Below are positions 22,879 to 30,719 of a stretch of 43,584 nucleotides of DNA, piece after piece. A program made the position numbers and the translations under genes. Under the pieces are notes generated by a model, which was given only the letters and a program-made list of their open reading frames with translations, ran no database searches and had not been told where the DNA came from. The DNA is from Candidatus Pacearchaeota archaeon (GTDB lineage: Archaea; Nanoarchaeota; Nanoarchaeia; Pacearchaeales; GW2011-AR1): contig NZAS01000079.1 of assembly GCA_002686195.1 (NCBI GenBank), forward strand, positions 1 to 43,584, given 5' to 3'. How positions within the stretch are numbered: the stretch's first letter is position 1; each line of letters opens with the position of its first letter.

Positions 22879-24438
22879 TTATGATATTGTAACTCTTGAG
22901 GATGATATCATTGCTCCAAGGTTATCAAGGCTATTCTTTTGAGCATTTCTATGCATCGGAAAGGGTCTGCCTTTTTCATCAAAATCTACCTTGCTAACAG
23001 GAAGGCCTAATTTTGGACAATAAGGCTGTACAGAAGATGGAACCCTGATTAGATCTCCATTCTCTAGAGCTTTCTTTATCATAGCCTCTCTCTCTGTTCC
23101 GCTTGAAGAATGCTTTAAAAGCTTTGTAAACTTATCGAGTGCAGCTAGATATTGTGTTCCATCAAATTTTTCATTAATGGTGTTTAAAGCGTCTTCTGCT
23201 TGTCTGTAGTCCGTTCTAGATACACCGTCTATCATTCTGTCAATAAGCTGGCCATATGAAAGCCTTGACATTTCAACAACTTCTCTTGAAACCTTGTTTA
23301 GATCGTCAATATGATCGGCAGCCTTCAAAATAACTCTAAGACCAGCCTCATTCAGTCTATAGCTAGTGCCATTGACCAAGAAATTATTAGGAATAACGGG
23401 CCGGCCATTTGGCATGTCAACAGGAATATTGACCTCAACTCTTCCGCGAGGAGTTGGGATATCTGCAGCAAAAGTGAGAATCTTATTTGTCGATCCGCAC
23501 ACACGCACCTGCGGATTTGGAACTCCAAGGCCGGCAAGCTCTGCTACCACGACACTAGACGCAACCTTTATCTGCTCTCTGTTAAAAGATGCCATAGAGG
23601 CTACTAGATCGTTCTCTAAATCTGCAAATTTTTCCAAACTAGCAGGAACAACTGGAGTGTCAACCTTGAAGTCTCTAATGCTCCTCTGTTCTGCAAACTT
23701 ACTTGCTGCCGTTTTCTTTATAAAATTATCCTTGTCCTTTATAAAGACATAAACATTTTCTTTGTTTAACTTAACAAGGTTGTCGCCTTGAATAAAATGT
23801 TTTGGAAGGGATGGAATTCCGTTTGTCACCTGGACTGGAATTGGTATATTTACTTGTGTAAAACTAGATGTATCAACGGAAGCACTACAAAGAATAAAAT
23901 GATCATTTGATCGAATAGCCTTTACCTCTTGTGGAACACATCCTACTGAAATCAATTGTAATCTTGCAAACTTTTCAGCCTTTTTAACAGAATCATTAGA
24001 AAGAGCAGAGAAAGAAGCCTGCTTGTCTAAAGAGAAAACTCCGGCCAATTCTTTGGAGAGTTCATTTTCTTCAAACAAAGGAGAGATCTTTTCTTCGTAA
24101 GGAATTCTGGCACTTGCCGCGCCTTTCTCTTCCAATTTTAAAATTGCATGCTTATCAAGAAGTAAGTCTCCAAGTTCTTTTCTGAAATTAGACCTTCCTC
24201 CGGATAGCCCATAAAGGTGATCATAAATTTCAACCATTTCTTTTTGGGTAATATACTGTTGCTTACTAACCTTGCTCGCGACCACATCGCGAGCATGACA
24301 GATTAATATATCTCTAGAGTTGTTGGTGGCAGCATTATTCAGACGATTAAAAACATATTTGGTTGTAAATGTTTTTCCATTCTCTATTTTGTCTAGAGCC
24401 TTTTTTGCTTGAGCTACAATATGTTTTATTTCATTCAT
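22879..24438 (-). CDS. Hypothetical protein with internally duplicated beta domain (519 aa)
   Basis: Residues 1-145 are helical and charged. Two related ~78-residue domains follow: 157-235 (LISVGCVPQEVKAIRSN.., VNIPIPVQVTNGIPSLPKHF, LNKENVYVFIK) and 296-372 (LAGLGVPNPQVRVCGST.., VNIPVDMPNGRPVIPNNF, LNEAGLRVILK). Both have the frame [hydrophobic]-G-[VC]-x-P-[QN]..V..., VNIP[IV], NG.P..P..F, L.[KE]...V.[IV].K. The C-terminal 140 residues are helical then Ser-rich and end SSSRVTIS. I do not recognise a family. The duplicated beta-domain suggests a virion surface or adaptor protein. The start ATG follows GAGGAATGAATA; it ends 10 bases before the 279-residue gene. Confidence 0.55.
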   Translation of the reverse strand: MNEIKHIVAQAKKALDKIENGKTFTTKYVFNRLNNAATNNSRDILICHARDVVASKVSKQQYITQKEMVEIYDHLYGLSGGRSNFRKELGDLLLDKHAILKLEEKGAASARIPYEEKISPLFEENELSKELAGVFSLDKQASFSALSNDSVKKAEKFARLQLISVGCVPQEVKAIRSNDHFILCSASVDTSSFTQVNIPIPVQVTNGIPSLPKHFIQGDNLVKLNKENVYVFIKDKDNFIKKTAASKFAEQRSIRDFKVDTPVVPASLEKFADLENDLVASMASFNREQIKVASSVVVAELAGLGVPNPQVRVCGSTNKILTFAADIPTPRGRVEVNIPVDMPNGRPVIPNNFLVNGTSYRLNEAGLRVILKAADHIDDLNKVSREVVEMSRLSYGQLIDRMIDGVSRTDYRQAEDALNTINEKFDGTQYLAALDKFTKLLKHSSSGTEREAMIKKALENGDLIRVPSSVQPYCPKLGLPVSKVDFDEKGRPFPMHRNAQKNSLDNLGAMISSSRVTIS

Positions 24439-24452
24439 TATTCATTCCTCAT

Positions 24453-24929
24453 CTAATTAGATTTTAATATTTCTGGAAAAAGATTCTTGATAACCTCTGC
24501 TTTTGCAGATGGCTGGCTAGCAACAACCTTTTTGATAAACTCTTTATCTGAACTAACAACTTCTAACAATGCTGATTTAAACGTAAAAATATCATCTCCA
24601 GAAAATCCATATTCGTCTGATGAAAATCCACAAATAGGAACATTTTTATAAGAAAGAGTTACATGATTATAATCATAATTACTAGAAGCGCTCCAATCTC
24701 CACCTTCTTTGGTTTGATATTTTGGATCTGAACTTCTAATTAAAAAGTTTGAGCCATCAATTTCTTCAACTTTCCATAGATCATCATATTGATCGCCCAT
24801 AACTTTATACATATCAAAGGCAACCTTCTTGATCTTCAAGTTTTTAGTTAAAGGAATTTTGTCTTTAACAGAAACATCAGATGATTGGTTTTTAAAAAAA
24901 TTAATCAGAACATCATCTAATTCAGACAT
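24453..24929 (-). CDS. Hypothetical protein (158 aa)
   Basis: I choose ATG 24929-24927: AAGGAG stands seven bases upstream, while the in-frame GTG at 24935 lies only one base after that site. The protein has a helical N-terminus, then a compact beta-type domain (DDLWKVEEIDGSNFLIRSSD, followed by NYDYNHVTLSYKNVPICGFS), then a C-terminal helical part ending with PSAKAEVIKNLFPEILKSN. The DLWKVEEIDG segment resembles small phage proteins that I have seen only as hypothetical. It opens a new gene group after a ~110-base AT-rich gap. Confidence 0.5.
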   Translation of the reverse strand: MSELDDVLINFFKNQSSDVSVKDKIPLTKNLKIKKVAFDMYKVMGDQYDDLWKVEEIDGSNFLIRSSDPKYQTKEGGDWSASSNYDYNHVTLSYKNVPICGFSSDEYGFSGDDIFTFKSALLEVVSSDKEFIKKVVASQPSAKAEVIKNLFPEILKSN

Positions 24930-25045
24930 GAACACTCTCCTTGCTGTAAAATTTATCTTTATTAATAGAAATATATTTTCTTAAACTTATGATAAACACT
25001 GCTAATTATCTATAAATAAAATATTAATAAAAATACTTTTTATAG

Positions 25046-25483
25046 TTACTCAGGATCTCCATAATTAATTTTGGCTATTTCTTCTAAAATTTCATTTATT
25101 CGAGAATGTGTTTTGCATATTTTTTGTAACTTTTTAACGATACCGCCATACCGCTTCTTTTGATTTTTGTAATCTATGTTTCCATGCATGGCTTTATGTA
25201 CAGCAGATTGAGTTATGCCTAAATGATCAGCAATTTCATTTTGAGTCTTTCCCATAAGTCTCATAAACAATATTTTCTTCTGATGCTCAGTTAGATATTC
25301 TCCATTTACTATATCATATATTTCGTCTAATAATTCTTCTTTTAGATCGGCAACCCTTTCGTCGCTAGCATTGTCCATTAAGACCTGACTTATGCCACGT
25401 TCTGTTGAAAAATTATTTAATTTTGCAGACTCAAAAGATATTTCTACAATCTTATATTGATATGATTTGCTTTTTCTGCCCAC
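25046..25483 (-). CDS. Sigma-region-4-like HTH protein (145 aa)
   Basis: GTG start at 25483-25481, with AGGG overlapping the primase stop five bases earlier. Residues 64-100 (LTEHQKKILFMRLMGKTQNE, then IADHLGITQSAVHKAMHG) match a sigma-factor region 4 / LuxR-type HTH: 'L...q..il.lr..G.tq.eIA..LgiSqs.V...'. The rest is helical and basic near 108-122. There is no clear region 2, so it may act as an anti-sigma/co-activator or late transcription regulator, not a full sigma factor. The last gene of the ruvC-groEL-recA-primase series, it precedes a ~110-base AT-rich gap before the morphogenesis block, a plausible spot for a late promoter it may control (inference). Confidence 0.7.
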   Translation of the reverse strand: MGRKSKSYQYKIVEISFESAKLNNFSTERGISQVLMDNASDERVADLKEELLDEIYDIVNGEYLTEHQKKILFMRLMGKTQNEIADHLGITQSAVHKAMHGNIDYKNQKKRYGGIVKKLQKICKTHSRINEILEEIAKINYGDPE

Positions 25484-25488
25484 TTACC

Positions 25489-26247
25489 CTACCATGTCTC
25501 TGGAATTATTTGTTTAAAATCTTTAATAAATGTATCTTTATTATTTTTTGGATCAGAAAAGTATTCATCAACATCTTTGTATGAATCTGGTACCTTGAGA
25601 AATCTTAATTTAATTCCTCGATTTATATATTTAGAATATATTCTTTGTACAGATTTTGTTCCAGCATCATCTGAGTCCAATATAAAAGTTATTCTGTCTG
25701 TATATCTAGCAAGCTTTAAAAAATGCCCTTGAGAAAAGGCAGTTCCACAGATAGCCACAGAATTTGAAAAACCATTCTTTTCCATAGAAAGCTGATCAAA
25801 ATAGCCTTCTACAACGTATGCATTATCTGCTTTTAATATATGTTGTTTTGAAAAATTTAATCCATATAAAATATTAGCTTTTTTATAAGATGAATTTTTA
25901 TATTTTGGAATACCCAAGATACTCCTATCGCTATCGTCAAGCAGCGTTCTACCGCTTATGCCGATTGGCTCATCGTATTCTGAATAAATAGGAAATATTA
26001 TAAAAAAGTAATTAGAAAAATCACTTCCTTTAGAATAATTTAATATATTTAATTTATTTAACAAGTCTTCTGATACGTATTTAGTTAAAATTCCTGGATT
26101 TTGTGGAAAAAATCCTATTTTATTGTTAACAATGGAGTCCTTTGTTAACAAGCGTTCTTTAACTAAATATTGCAAACATTTTTTAGAATTCTTTAAATTG
26201 CTATGACAAATATCTACTAACTTATTTAACTCTTCACTCTGATTCAT
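25489..26247 (-). CDS. DnaG-type primase catalytic core lacking the zinc domain (252 aa)
   Basis: The protein begins where the RNA-polymerase domain of DnaG begins: CLQYLVKERLLTKDSI..KIGFFPQN (residues 24-50, family: yL.kRgl....i..f.lGyap), then FPIYSEYDEPIGISGRTL (85-102), KYKNSSYKKANILYGLN (115-131) and a TOPRIM fold with the acidic residue Glu147 (VVEGYFD) and DxD (D191, D193 in LDSDDAG). These bind Mg for primer synthesis. The CHC2 zinc finger normally at the N-terminus is absent, and so is the helicase-binding tail. The upstream 122-residue zinc-ribbon gene overlaps it by 14 bases and could supply the missing zinc element. It makes RNA primers for the phage DnaE polymerase. Confidence 0.85.
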   Translation of the reverse strand: MNQSEELNKLVDICHSNLKNSKKCLQYLVKERLLTKDSIVNNKIGFFPQNPGILTKYVSEDLLNKLNILNYSKGSDFSNYFFIIFPIYSEYDEPIGISGRTLLDDSDRSILGIPKYKNSSYKKANILYGLNFSKQHILKADNAYVVEGYFDQLSMEKNGFSNSVAICGTAFSQGHFLKLARYTDRITFILDSDDAGTKSVQRIYSKYINRGIKLRFLKVPDSYKDVDEYFSDPKNNKDTFIKDFKQIIPETW

Positions 26248-26602
26248 CGGCCTCTACCTTCTCTAATCTATTTTGAGTTTCCTCTATGGCCTTAACCATG
26301 TGTTCTGTTACATTGATTTTGCATCCAACCTGATTATTTGAGCATGCCTTTCCGACCAATACTCCGTTTACAAATTGTGCTTCAACATTTGTGTCACATG
26401 TTTGACACGGAAACATAAATGCCTTTCTATTTTTTGACCTTATAATGTCTCCAGTTGTTTTCATAGAAAGCTTTGCATAAGATGATACTGATTTAAGTAT
26501 ATCTCCACATTCATTGCATACAACTTCATTTGAATCTACGTCTAAAGAACCGTCTGTAAATCCATCGCTGTTTTTACATTTTGGATTACATCTTACAATC
26601 AT
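26234..26602 (-). CDS. Zinc-ribbon protein next to the primase (122 aa)
   Basis: Two four-cysteine sites are visible: C5, C9, C29, C32 (CNPKC ... CNEC) and C66, C69, C87, C94 (CQTC ... CSNNQVGC), fitting two zinc ribbons. The C-terminus is an acidic helix (EETQNRLEKVEADESE). AGGAG precedes the start, which is eight bases after the recA stop. It overlaps the primase start by 14 bases. The first ribbon is reminiscent of transcription-factor/primase-associated ribbons, but I recognise no named family. Functional coupling to the zinc-less primase is inferred from adjacency and overlap. Confidence 0.6.
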   Translation of the reverse strand: MIVRCNPKCKNSDGFTDGSLDVDSNEVVCNECGDILKSVSSYAKLSMKTTGDIIRSKNRKAFMFPCQTCDTNVEAQFVNGVLVGKACSNNQVGCKINVTEHMVKAIEETQNRLEKVEADESE

Positions 26603-26610
26603 ACTTTCTC

Positions 26611-27759
26611 CTATTCGATAGCATCTATTAATGGGTTGCTTTCTTCTGTTATATCTTCAATATTAGCTACTGGCTCTTCATCTCCTAAATAAATGCTTCT
26701 TATTTTTTGATCATAAGAAGCTACTATAGATGGATCGCTTGAAAAAGTCCTTATAGCATTATCTCTTCCTCTTATCTTTTCATCATTCACAAGATAACTT
26801 TGATTAGTAGGCCTGTGTATAAGTCCATATTTTACAGCTAAATCAAAAATTTCTTCATTAGCATTTACTATTCCTTTTGTATATTTTACCTTATACTCTG
26901 CCTGACGAAAGGGTGCTCCAACTTTATTTTTCTGAATTTTTGCACGAACCGTGTGTCCAATTTTTTCACCAGAATCATTTTTTATTACTGAATCTGAACC
27001 AAATACTGTGCCCATATTTATCATTAAACTGCATGCGTGTTTAAGAGCCTTTCCTCCCGGAGAAGTTGTGGGGTCTCCAAACATCTGGCCTAAGTTTACA
27101 CGAACCTGATTAATGCCAACGAAAGCAACATTAGCTTGGGCAACAACCGGCGTAAGTTTTTTTAGCTCTGTTGATAGAAATCGAGGAATTGGAGCCATAT
27201 TTGCCTTGCCTATATCTGCGGCAATCTCCAAAGGAGTATTCAAAACAGCTATAGAGTCAAGAACTATTATTCCTAAATCTTTAAACCTTGGATCTACACC
27301 TTCTATGATATGATCTAAGATTCCTTTCATTTTCTTTGAAACCTTTTTAGTGTTTGAATTAACACTAGTTATCCCAATAAGCCCTTGAAATATTGCTTTT
27401 GCATCATTAGTCTTTATAACCATAACCCTAGATATGTCAATGCCCTGACTCTTTGCCCACTCTGGATCATAAGTATATTCAGCATCAATAAAAAGAGCTG
27501 TATTTTCAGGATTTTGGTCTAAATAGCTCTTTATACAAGATAAGGCTAACATGGTCTTTCCAGAACTTTCTTGTCCGGCGAGTTGCGTGATTCTGCCCAT
27601 AGGTATTCCGCCTATGCCTATTGCTTCATCCAGCTTTGGACTTCCAGTGCTTATTGCATCATATCTTGTAGATATATTCCCATCAAAGAAGATGGTGTCC
27701 TCTCCAAAAAATTTAATGACTTCTCTTTCAGCCTCGGTGGCTGACATCTTTTTCGACAT
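26611..27759 (-). CDS. recA: RecA recombinase (382 aa)
   Basis: I place the start at ATG 27759-27757: AAGGAG precedes it, and a longer frame to 27813 would overlap groEL by 43 bases. Residues 62-69 hold GQESSGKT, the Walker A (usual GPESSGKT, with Pro to Gln), followed by Walker B LGIIVLDSIAVL. FIDAEYTYDPEWAKSQGID is the usual ATP/Mg-proximal strand, and INQVR with SPGGKALK mark loops L1/L2. Family length is about 350. RecA forms filaments on single-strand DNA and drives strand exchange; for a phage this repairs and recombines replicating genomes. The gene lies between groEL and the zinc-ribbon/primase pair. Confidence 0.95.
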   Translation of the reverse strand: MSKKMSATEAEREVIKFFGEDTIFFDGNISTRYDAISTGSPKLDEAIGIGGIPMGRITQLAGQESSGKTMLALSCIKSYLDQNPENTALFIDAEYTYDPEWAKSQGIDISRVMVIKTNDAKAIFQGLIGITSVNSNTKKVSKKMKGILDHIIEGVDPRFKDLGIIVLDSIAVLNTPLEIAADIGKANMAPIPRFLSTELKKLTPVVAQANVAFVGINQVRVNLGQMFGDPTTSPGGKALKHACSLMINMGTVFGSDSVIKNDSGEKIGHTVRAKIQKNKVGAPFRQAEYKVKYTKGIVNANEEIFDLAVKYGLIHRPTNQSYLVNDEKIRGRDNAIRTFSSDPSIVASYDQKIRSIYLGDEEPVANIEDITEESNPLIDAIE

Positions 27760-27770
27760 ACCTAACTCCT

Positions 27771-29423
27771 TTAATATTTGTGTACTAAGGTGCCTTCTTC
27801 TGGAGGTCGCCATCCAGCAGGAGGTTGCCAGCTAGATGGATTCTCGGCTTGTTCTGACACAATAGCTTCTGTATTTATCAGCAGCAATGAAATACTAGCA
27901 GCATTTTGAAGGGCTGTTCTCGTAACTTTCTTTGGATCAATAACACCGGCTACAACTAAATCCTCAAATTTGCCATTTGCAGCATTATATCCAAAATTTA
28001 TATTTTTCGAACCCAAAACCTTCTTTATTATTTTACCGGAATCCTCAAATGCATTTTCAACAATTTGAGTAATCGGACGCACACACGCGTCCAAGAGCAC
28101 CTTTGCGGCCGGGGCTAATTCTTTGTCTAAAGAGGACAAATCAACTTTATTTGCAGCCCTAAGCAATGCTATCCCACCTCCTGCAACATAGCCCTCTTCA
28201 ATTGCGGCTCTTGTTGCACAAATGGCATCATCAACTCTGTCGCCTTTTTCTCTAAGCTCAAGCTCTGTAGAGTACCCAACAGACAATATGGCTGCTTTGT
28301 TTTTAAGAAACGATATTCTGTTATTTACATCCAAACGTTCTGAATCGCCTATAAGTTTGTCTAAGTCTTTTCTATATGCAGAAAGCTTATCCTTCATCCT
28401 GGACTCATCTTTGCTTCCTTCAAATATCTTGGTTAAGAATCTGTTTACAACTACCTTTTTGGCAAAGCCTAAATCGTCAACTGTAGCGCTAGACAGGGCG
28501 CTTCCCCCGTCAGCCCCAAAGACCCTGGTTCCAACCAGCGCAGAGAGCGCCTCAAGCCACTCTAACCTGCCACTAACACCAATGCCCATAGGAGGTATGT
28601 TAACAGCAACAACTTTTAATCTTCCAAGCTTATTGTTTGTAACGAATGTAGCCAAAGCTTCTTGTTTTACGGCTCTGGCTAAAACCAAAACTGGAAGATT
28701 TTTGTTTGATAAATCATTAAGCAAGTTAAAGCAAGAAGTTAGAGAAGTTATCTCCTCATCACATATTAAAATATTACAATTATCTATAATAATATCCGAA
28801 TGATCTTCTGTTAAAAAGGCCGGAGTTACATATCCAGCCTTTAACTCTACTCCGTCAACAAATCTAACAGAGGTTTCTGGCCCTGGGCACGCCTCTGCAG
28901 TAACAGCTCCCTCTAATCCAATTGTGTCAAATGCCTCTGCTATTTTATAGCCAATATCTTCATCGTTATTAGCAGAGATTGTTGCAATATTTTGAAGAGA
29001 ACTGAGCCCATCAATGTCCGTTGCCATACCATTTAAGTTATTAACGACTTGGTCTACCGCCCATTCTACGCCTCGTTTAAAATTAAGAGGACTATAATTA
29101 GTATTTATTAATTCATTTCCTCTCTTAAAAATTTCATGAGCTAAAACTGTTGCGGTAGTTGTTCCATCTCCAGCTACAGCCGCAGTTCTGCCTGCCGCCT
29201 CTTTTATTAACTGACACGCTAATTCTTCAATTGGATCTTCAAGAGTAACTTCTCTTGCTACGGTTACACCGTCTTTGGTCAAAACTGGCGAGCCCACGAA
29301 CTTCCCCAAAATAACATTTTTACCTTGAGGCCCCATTGTGACGCCAACTGTCTTAGCCAGCTTCTCTGCTCCAGACAGAAGAGTTGCTCTAGCCTCTTCG
29401 CTGTAAGTTAAATCTTTAGCCAT
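27771..29423 (-). CDS. groEL: GroEL-type 60 kDa chaperonin (550 aa)
   Basis: A complete group I chaperonin: the equatorial ATP site VAGDGTTTATVLA (Asp86 of GDGTTT), GPQGKNVIL and KDGVTVA near the start, RVDDAICATRAAIEEGYVAGGG with the catalytic Asp region, and the expected length of about 550. It folds proteins in two stacked seven-membered rings with GroES in bacteria. No groES gene is visible here, so it must use host GroES or work alone. The hydrophobic apical-domain groove is diverged. The flexible tail is not the usual GGM repeat but PPAGWRPPEEGTLVHKY. AAGGA precedes the ATG. It sits between a ruvC-like gene and recA, and may fold the capsid or other large phage proteins. Confidence 0.96.
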   Translation of the reverse strand: MAKDLTYSEEARATLLSGAEKLAKTVGVTMGPQGKNVILGKFVGSPVLTKDGVTVAREVTLEDPIEELACQLIKEAAGRTAAVAGDGTTTATVLAHEIFKRGNELINTNYSPLNFKRGVEWAVDQVVNNLNGMATDIDGLSSLQNIATISANNDEDIGYKIAEAFDTIGLEGAVTAEACPGPETSVRFVDGVELKAGYVTPAFLTEDHSDIIIDNCNILICDEEITSLTSCFNLLNDLSNKNLPVLVLARAVKQEALATFVTNNKLGRLKVVAVNIPPMGIGVSGRLEWLEALSALVGTRVFGADGGSALSSATVDDLGFAKKVVVNRFLTKIFEGSKDESRMKDKLSAYRKDLDKLIGDSERLDVNNRISFLKNKAAILSVGYSTELELREKGDRVDDAICATRAAIEEGYVAGGGIALLRAANKVDLSSLDKELAPAAKVLLDACVRPITQIVENAFEDSGKIIKKVLGSKNINFGYNAANGKFEDLVVAGVIDPKKVTRTALQNAASISLLLINTEAIVSEQAENPSSWQPPAGWRPPEEGTLVHKY

Positions 29424-29434
29424 TGTATCTTTCC

Positions 29435-29968
29435 TTATCTTTCTTTTAAAATATATGTTAATGCAACCGCAATTGCGTCTGCTTCATCATAGCATTCTTT
29501 AGATATTTTACCATTTTTATTATTTCTTAAACTAAAAGAAGAAAAGTATTTTTTTATAAAATCAAAACAATCTTCTTTTGAAGATATCCTGTATCCAGCA
29601 AACTTAGAAAGCATGGATCTGATGGTTGAAACAGCATATCTGTTTGGTTCATATCCCAAGCTCTTTAAGCAAGCCATAGAGGTCAATTCGTTAAAAACAG
29701 ATAATACTATTATGGTTCTTGCAGTGCTTCTTCCTGCCGGAAACTTATTAGCATAAGCCTCCGAAGCAACAATGTCAGGACGTTTTTCTTGAAAAAAATC
29801 ATAAAGCTCATCATATGCAGCGCTAACCCTAAAAGTCAGCGAGCCCTTGGTGCTTTTTGGCGGCTTTATGTTTCCATACTCTTTTAATACAATGTTATTG
29901 TCATCATATTCGAGTATTGACCAACCAATTGTGCTTGATGATATGTCTAATCCTAGTATTGTTTTCAT
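29435..29968 (-). CDS. RuvC-like Holliday junction resolvase (177 aa)
   Basis: RNase-H-fold RuvC family. Acidic catalytic residues fit the family: Asp8 in LGLDISSSTIGW, Glu70 in VASEAYA, and Asp161/Asp164 in DEADAIAVAL. Length (177) is that of RuvC (about 170). It resolves branched DNA, consistent with the nearby RecA and with trimming of recombination concatemers before packaging. The ATG is only eight bases after a terminator hairpin and has no visible Shine-Dalgarno sequence, unlike all its neighbours. No later in-frame Met precedes Asp8, so this start is necessary. Confidence 0.85.
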   Translation of the reverse strand: MKTILGLDISSSTIGWSILEYDDNNIVLKEYGNIKPPKSTKGSLTFRVSAAYDELYDFFQEKRPDIVASEAYANKFPAGRSTARTIIVLSVFNELTSMACLKSLGYEPNRYAVSTIRSMLSKFAGYRISSKEDCFDFIKKYFSSFSLRNNKNGKISKECYDEADAIAVALTYILKER

Positions 29969-29970
29969 AA

Positions 29971-30007
29971 TAAAAAAGGCGTATAGAGATTTTACTCTAT
30001 ACGCCTT
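29971..30007 (-). terminator. Strong intrinsic terminator after the ssDNA-binding gene
   Basis: A perfect 13-base-pair stem (aaggcgtatagag, 29976-29988, with ctctatacgcctt, 29995-30007) and 6-base loop. On the minus strand it is followed by TTTTTTATTATG, so the U-tract runs into the next start codon at 29968. It would end the polymerase-to-ssb transcript, 18 bases past the ssb stop. Confidence 0.92.
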
Positions 30008-30025
30008 AAATTATCTTACAGAAAC

Positions 30026-30637
30026 TTATTCAAAATCAAAGTCAAAGTCTTCATCTGTTGCTGTATCAGTACTCGTTGCGCTAACCTCGTCAACGCTCCA
30101 AGACATAACCTCACAAACCTCAGTTGAGCTGGAAGGAGAAATCAACTTTTCGACATTCACTCTGTCATTGAAATCTACAAACCGAGCCTTAAAGTCTGAG
30201 GACAATGGCTCCTTTGGATTCGGAGTAACACTGTAAAGAGGCTGCGAACCCTTTGGCCCCTTGCTTACGGTTAAATCATAAGCAGTAACCTTTCCCCACC
30301 GACTGTTGTTATATAGAGCCTTAACTCCATTATAAATTTGAGGGCCGACTTCGAGGATTCTAAACTCATCATCTGTTCGATCCAGCACCTTGATCAACCA
30401 CCTTGGTTGACGACGAAAGCCGGAATCTTCGAGCCTGCGAACAAGCTCTGGGTGATCAACAGGGCTATTAACCTTGCGCCTAGAGCCATCGGGAGTTACT
30501 ACCCAATGAATATAAAACTGGACCGGATTGCCCATGACGCGAACTGTGTTCTCGCCTTCTTCTAACCGCATAAAATCAGACTTAGTTCCTGAGTCTGCGG
30601 CATTCCAATCAACTTCACCAAATACCATACTTGTCAT
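30026..30637 (-). CDS. Single-stranded DNA-binding protein, gp32-like (203 aa)
   Basis: The protein has a beta-rich OB-type domain (residues 25-155, with FMRLEEGENTVRVMGNPVQF, PRWLIKVLDR and KVTAYDLTVSKGPKGSQPLY) and an extremely acidic end (TDEDFDFDFE), the typical partner-binding tail of single-strand DNA-binding proteins. It resembles phage gp32-like proteins in length class and order. It protects unwound template during replication and recruits replication/repair partners. The start ATG is preceded by AGGAG seven bases upstream. A highly structured leader (30657-30706) precedes it. The gene follows the 185-residue gene and ends at a strong terminator. Confidence 0.8.
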   Translation of the reverse strand: MTSMVFGEVDWNAADSGTKSDFMRLEEGENTVRVMGNPVQFYIHWVVTPDGSRRKVNSPVDHPELVRRLEDSGFRRQPRWLIKVLDRTDDEFRILEVGPQIYNGVKALYNNSRWGKVTAYDLTVSKGPKGSQPLYSVTPNPKEPLSSDFKARFVDFNDRVNVEKLISPSSSTEVCEVMSWSVDEVSATSTDTATDEDFDFDFE

Positions 30638-30656
30638 TTTTTTCTCCTATCTATAT

Positions 30657-30706
30657 GTGACTTTGTCACGATTGTGGCCTAACCGCTGAATTGCGGATTG
30701 TTGCCA
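30657..30706 (-). promoter_or_regulatory. Structured leader before the ssDNA-binding gene
   Basis: Between the 185-residue gene's stop and the ssb ribosome binding site are two hairpins: gtgac-ttt-gtcac (30657-30669) and ccgc-tgaatt-gcgg (30683-30696). A pair tggc/gcca (30675-30678 with 30703-30706) encloses the second. A near-direct repeat, gattgtggcc / gattgttgcc, also spans it. T4 gene 32 is translationally controlled by its own product through such a leader. That this is a similar operator is inference. Confidence 0.5.
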
Positions 30707-30719
30707 AATTTATTAAGAA

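Noticed and set aside
27760..27813. Longer RecA start (400 aa)
   Set aside because: It overlaps the groEL end by 43 bases and has no ribosome binding site, while AAGGAG precedes the ATG at 27759.
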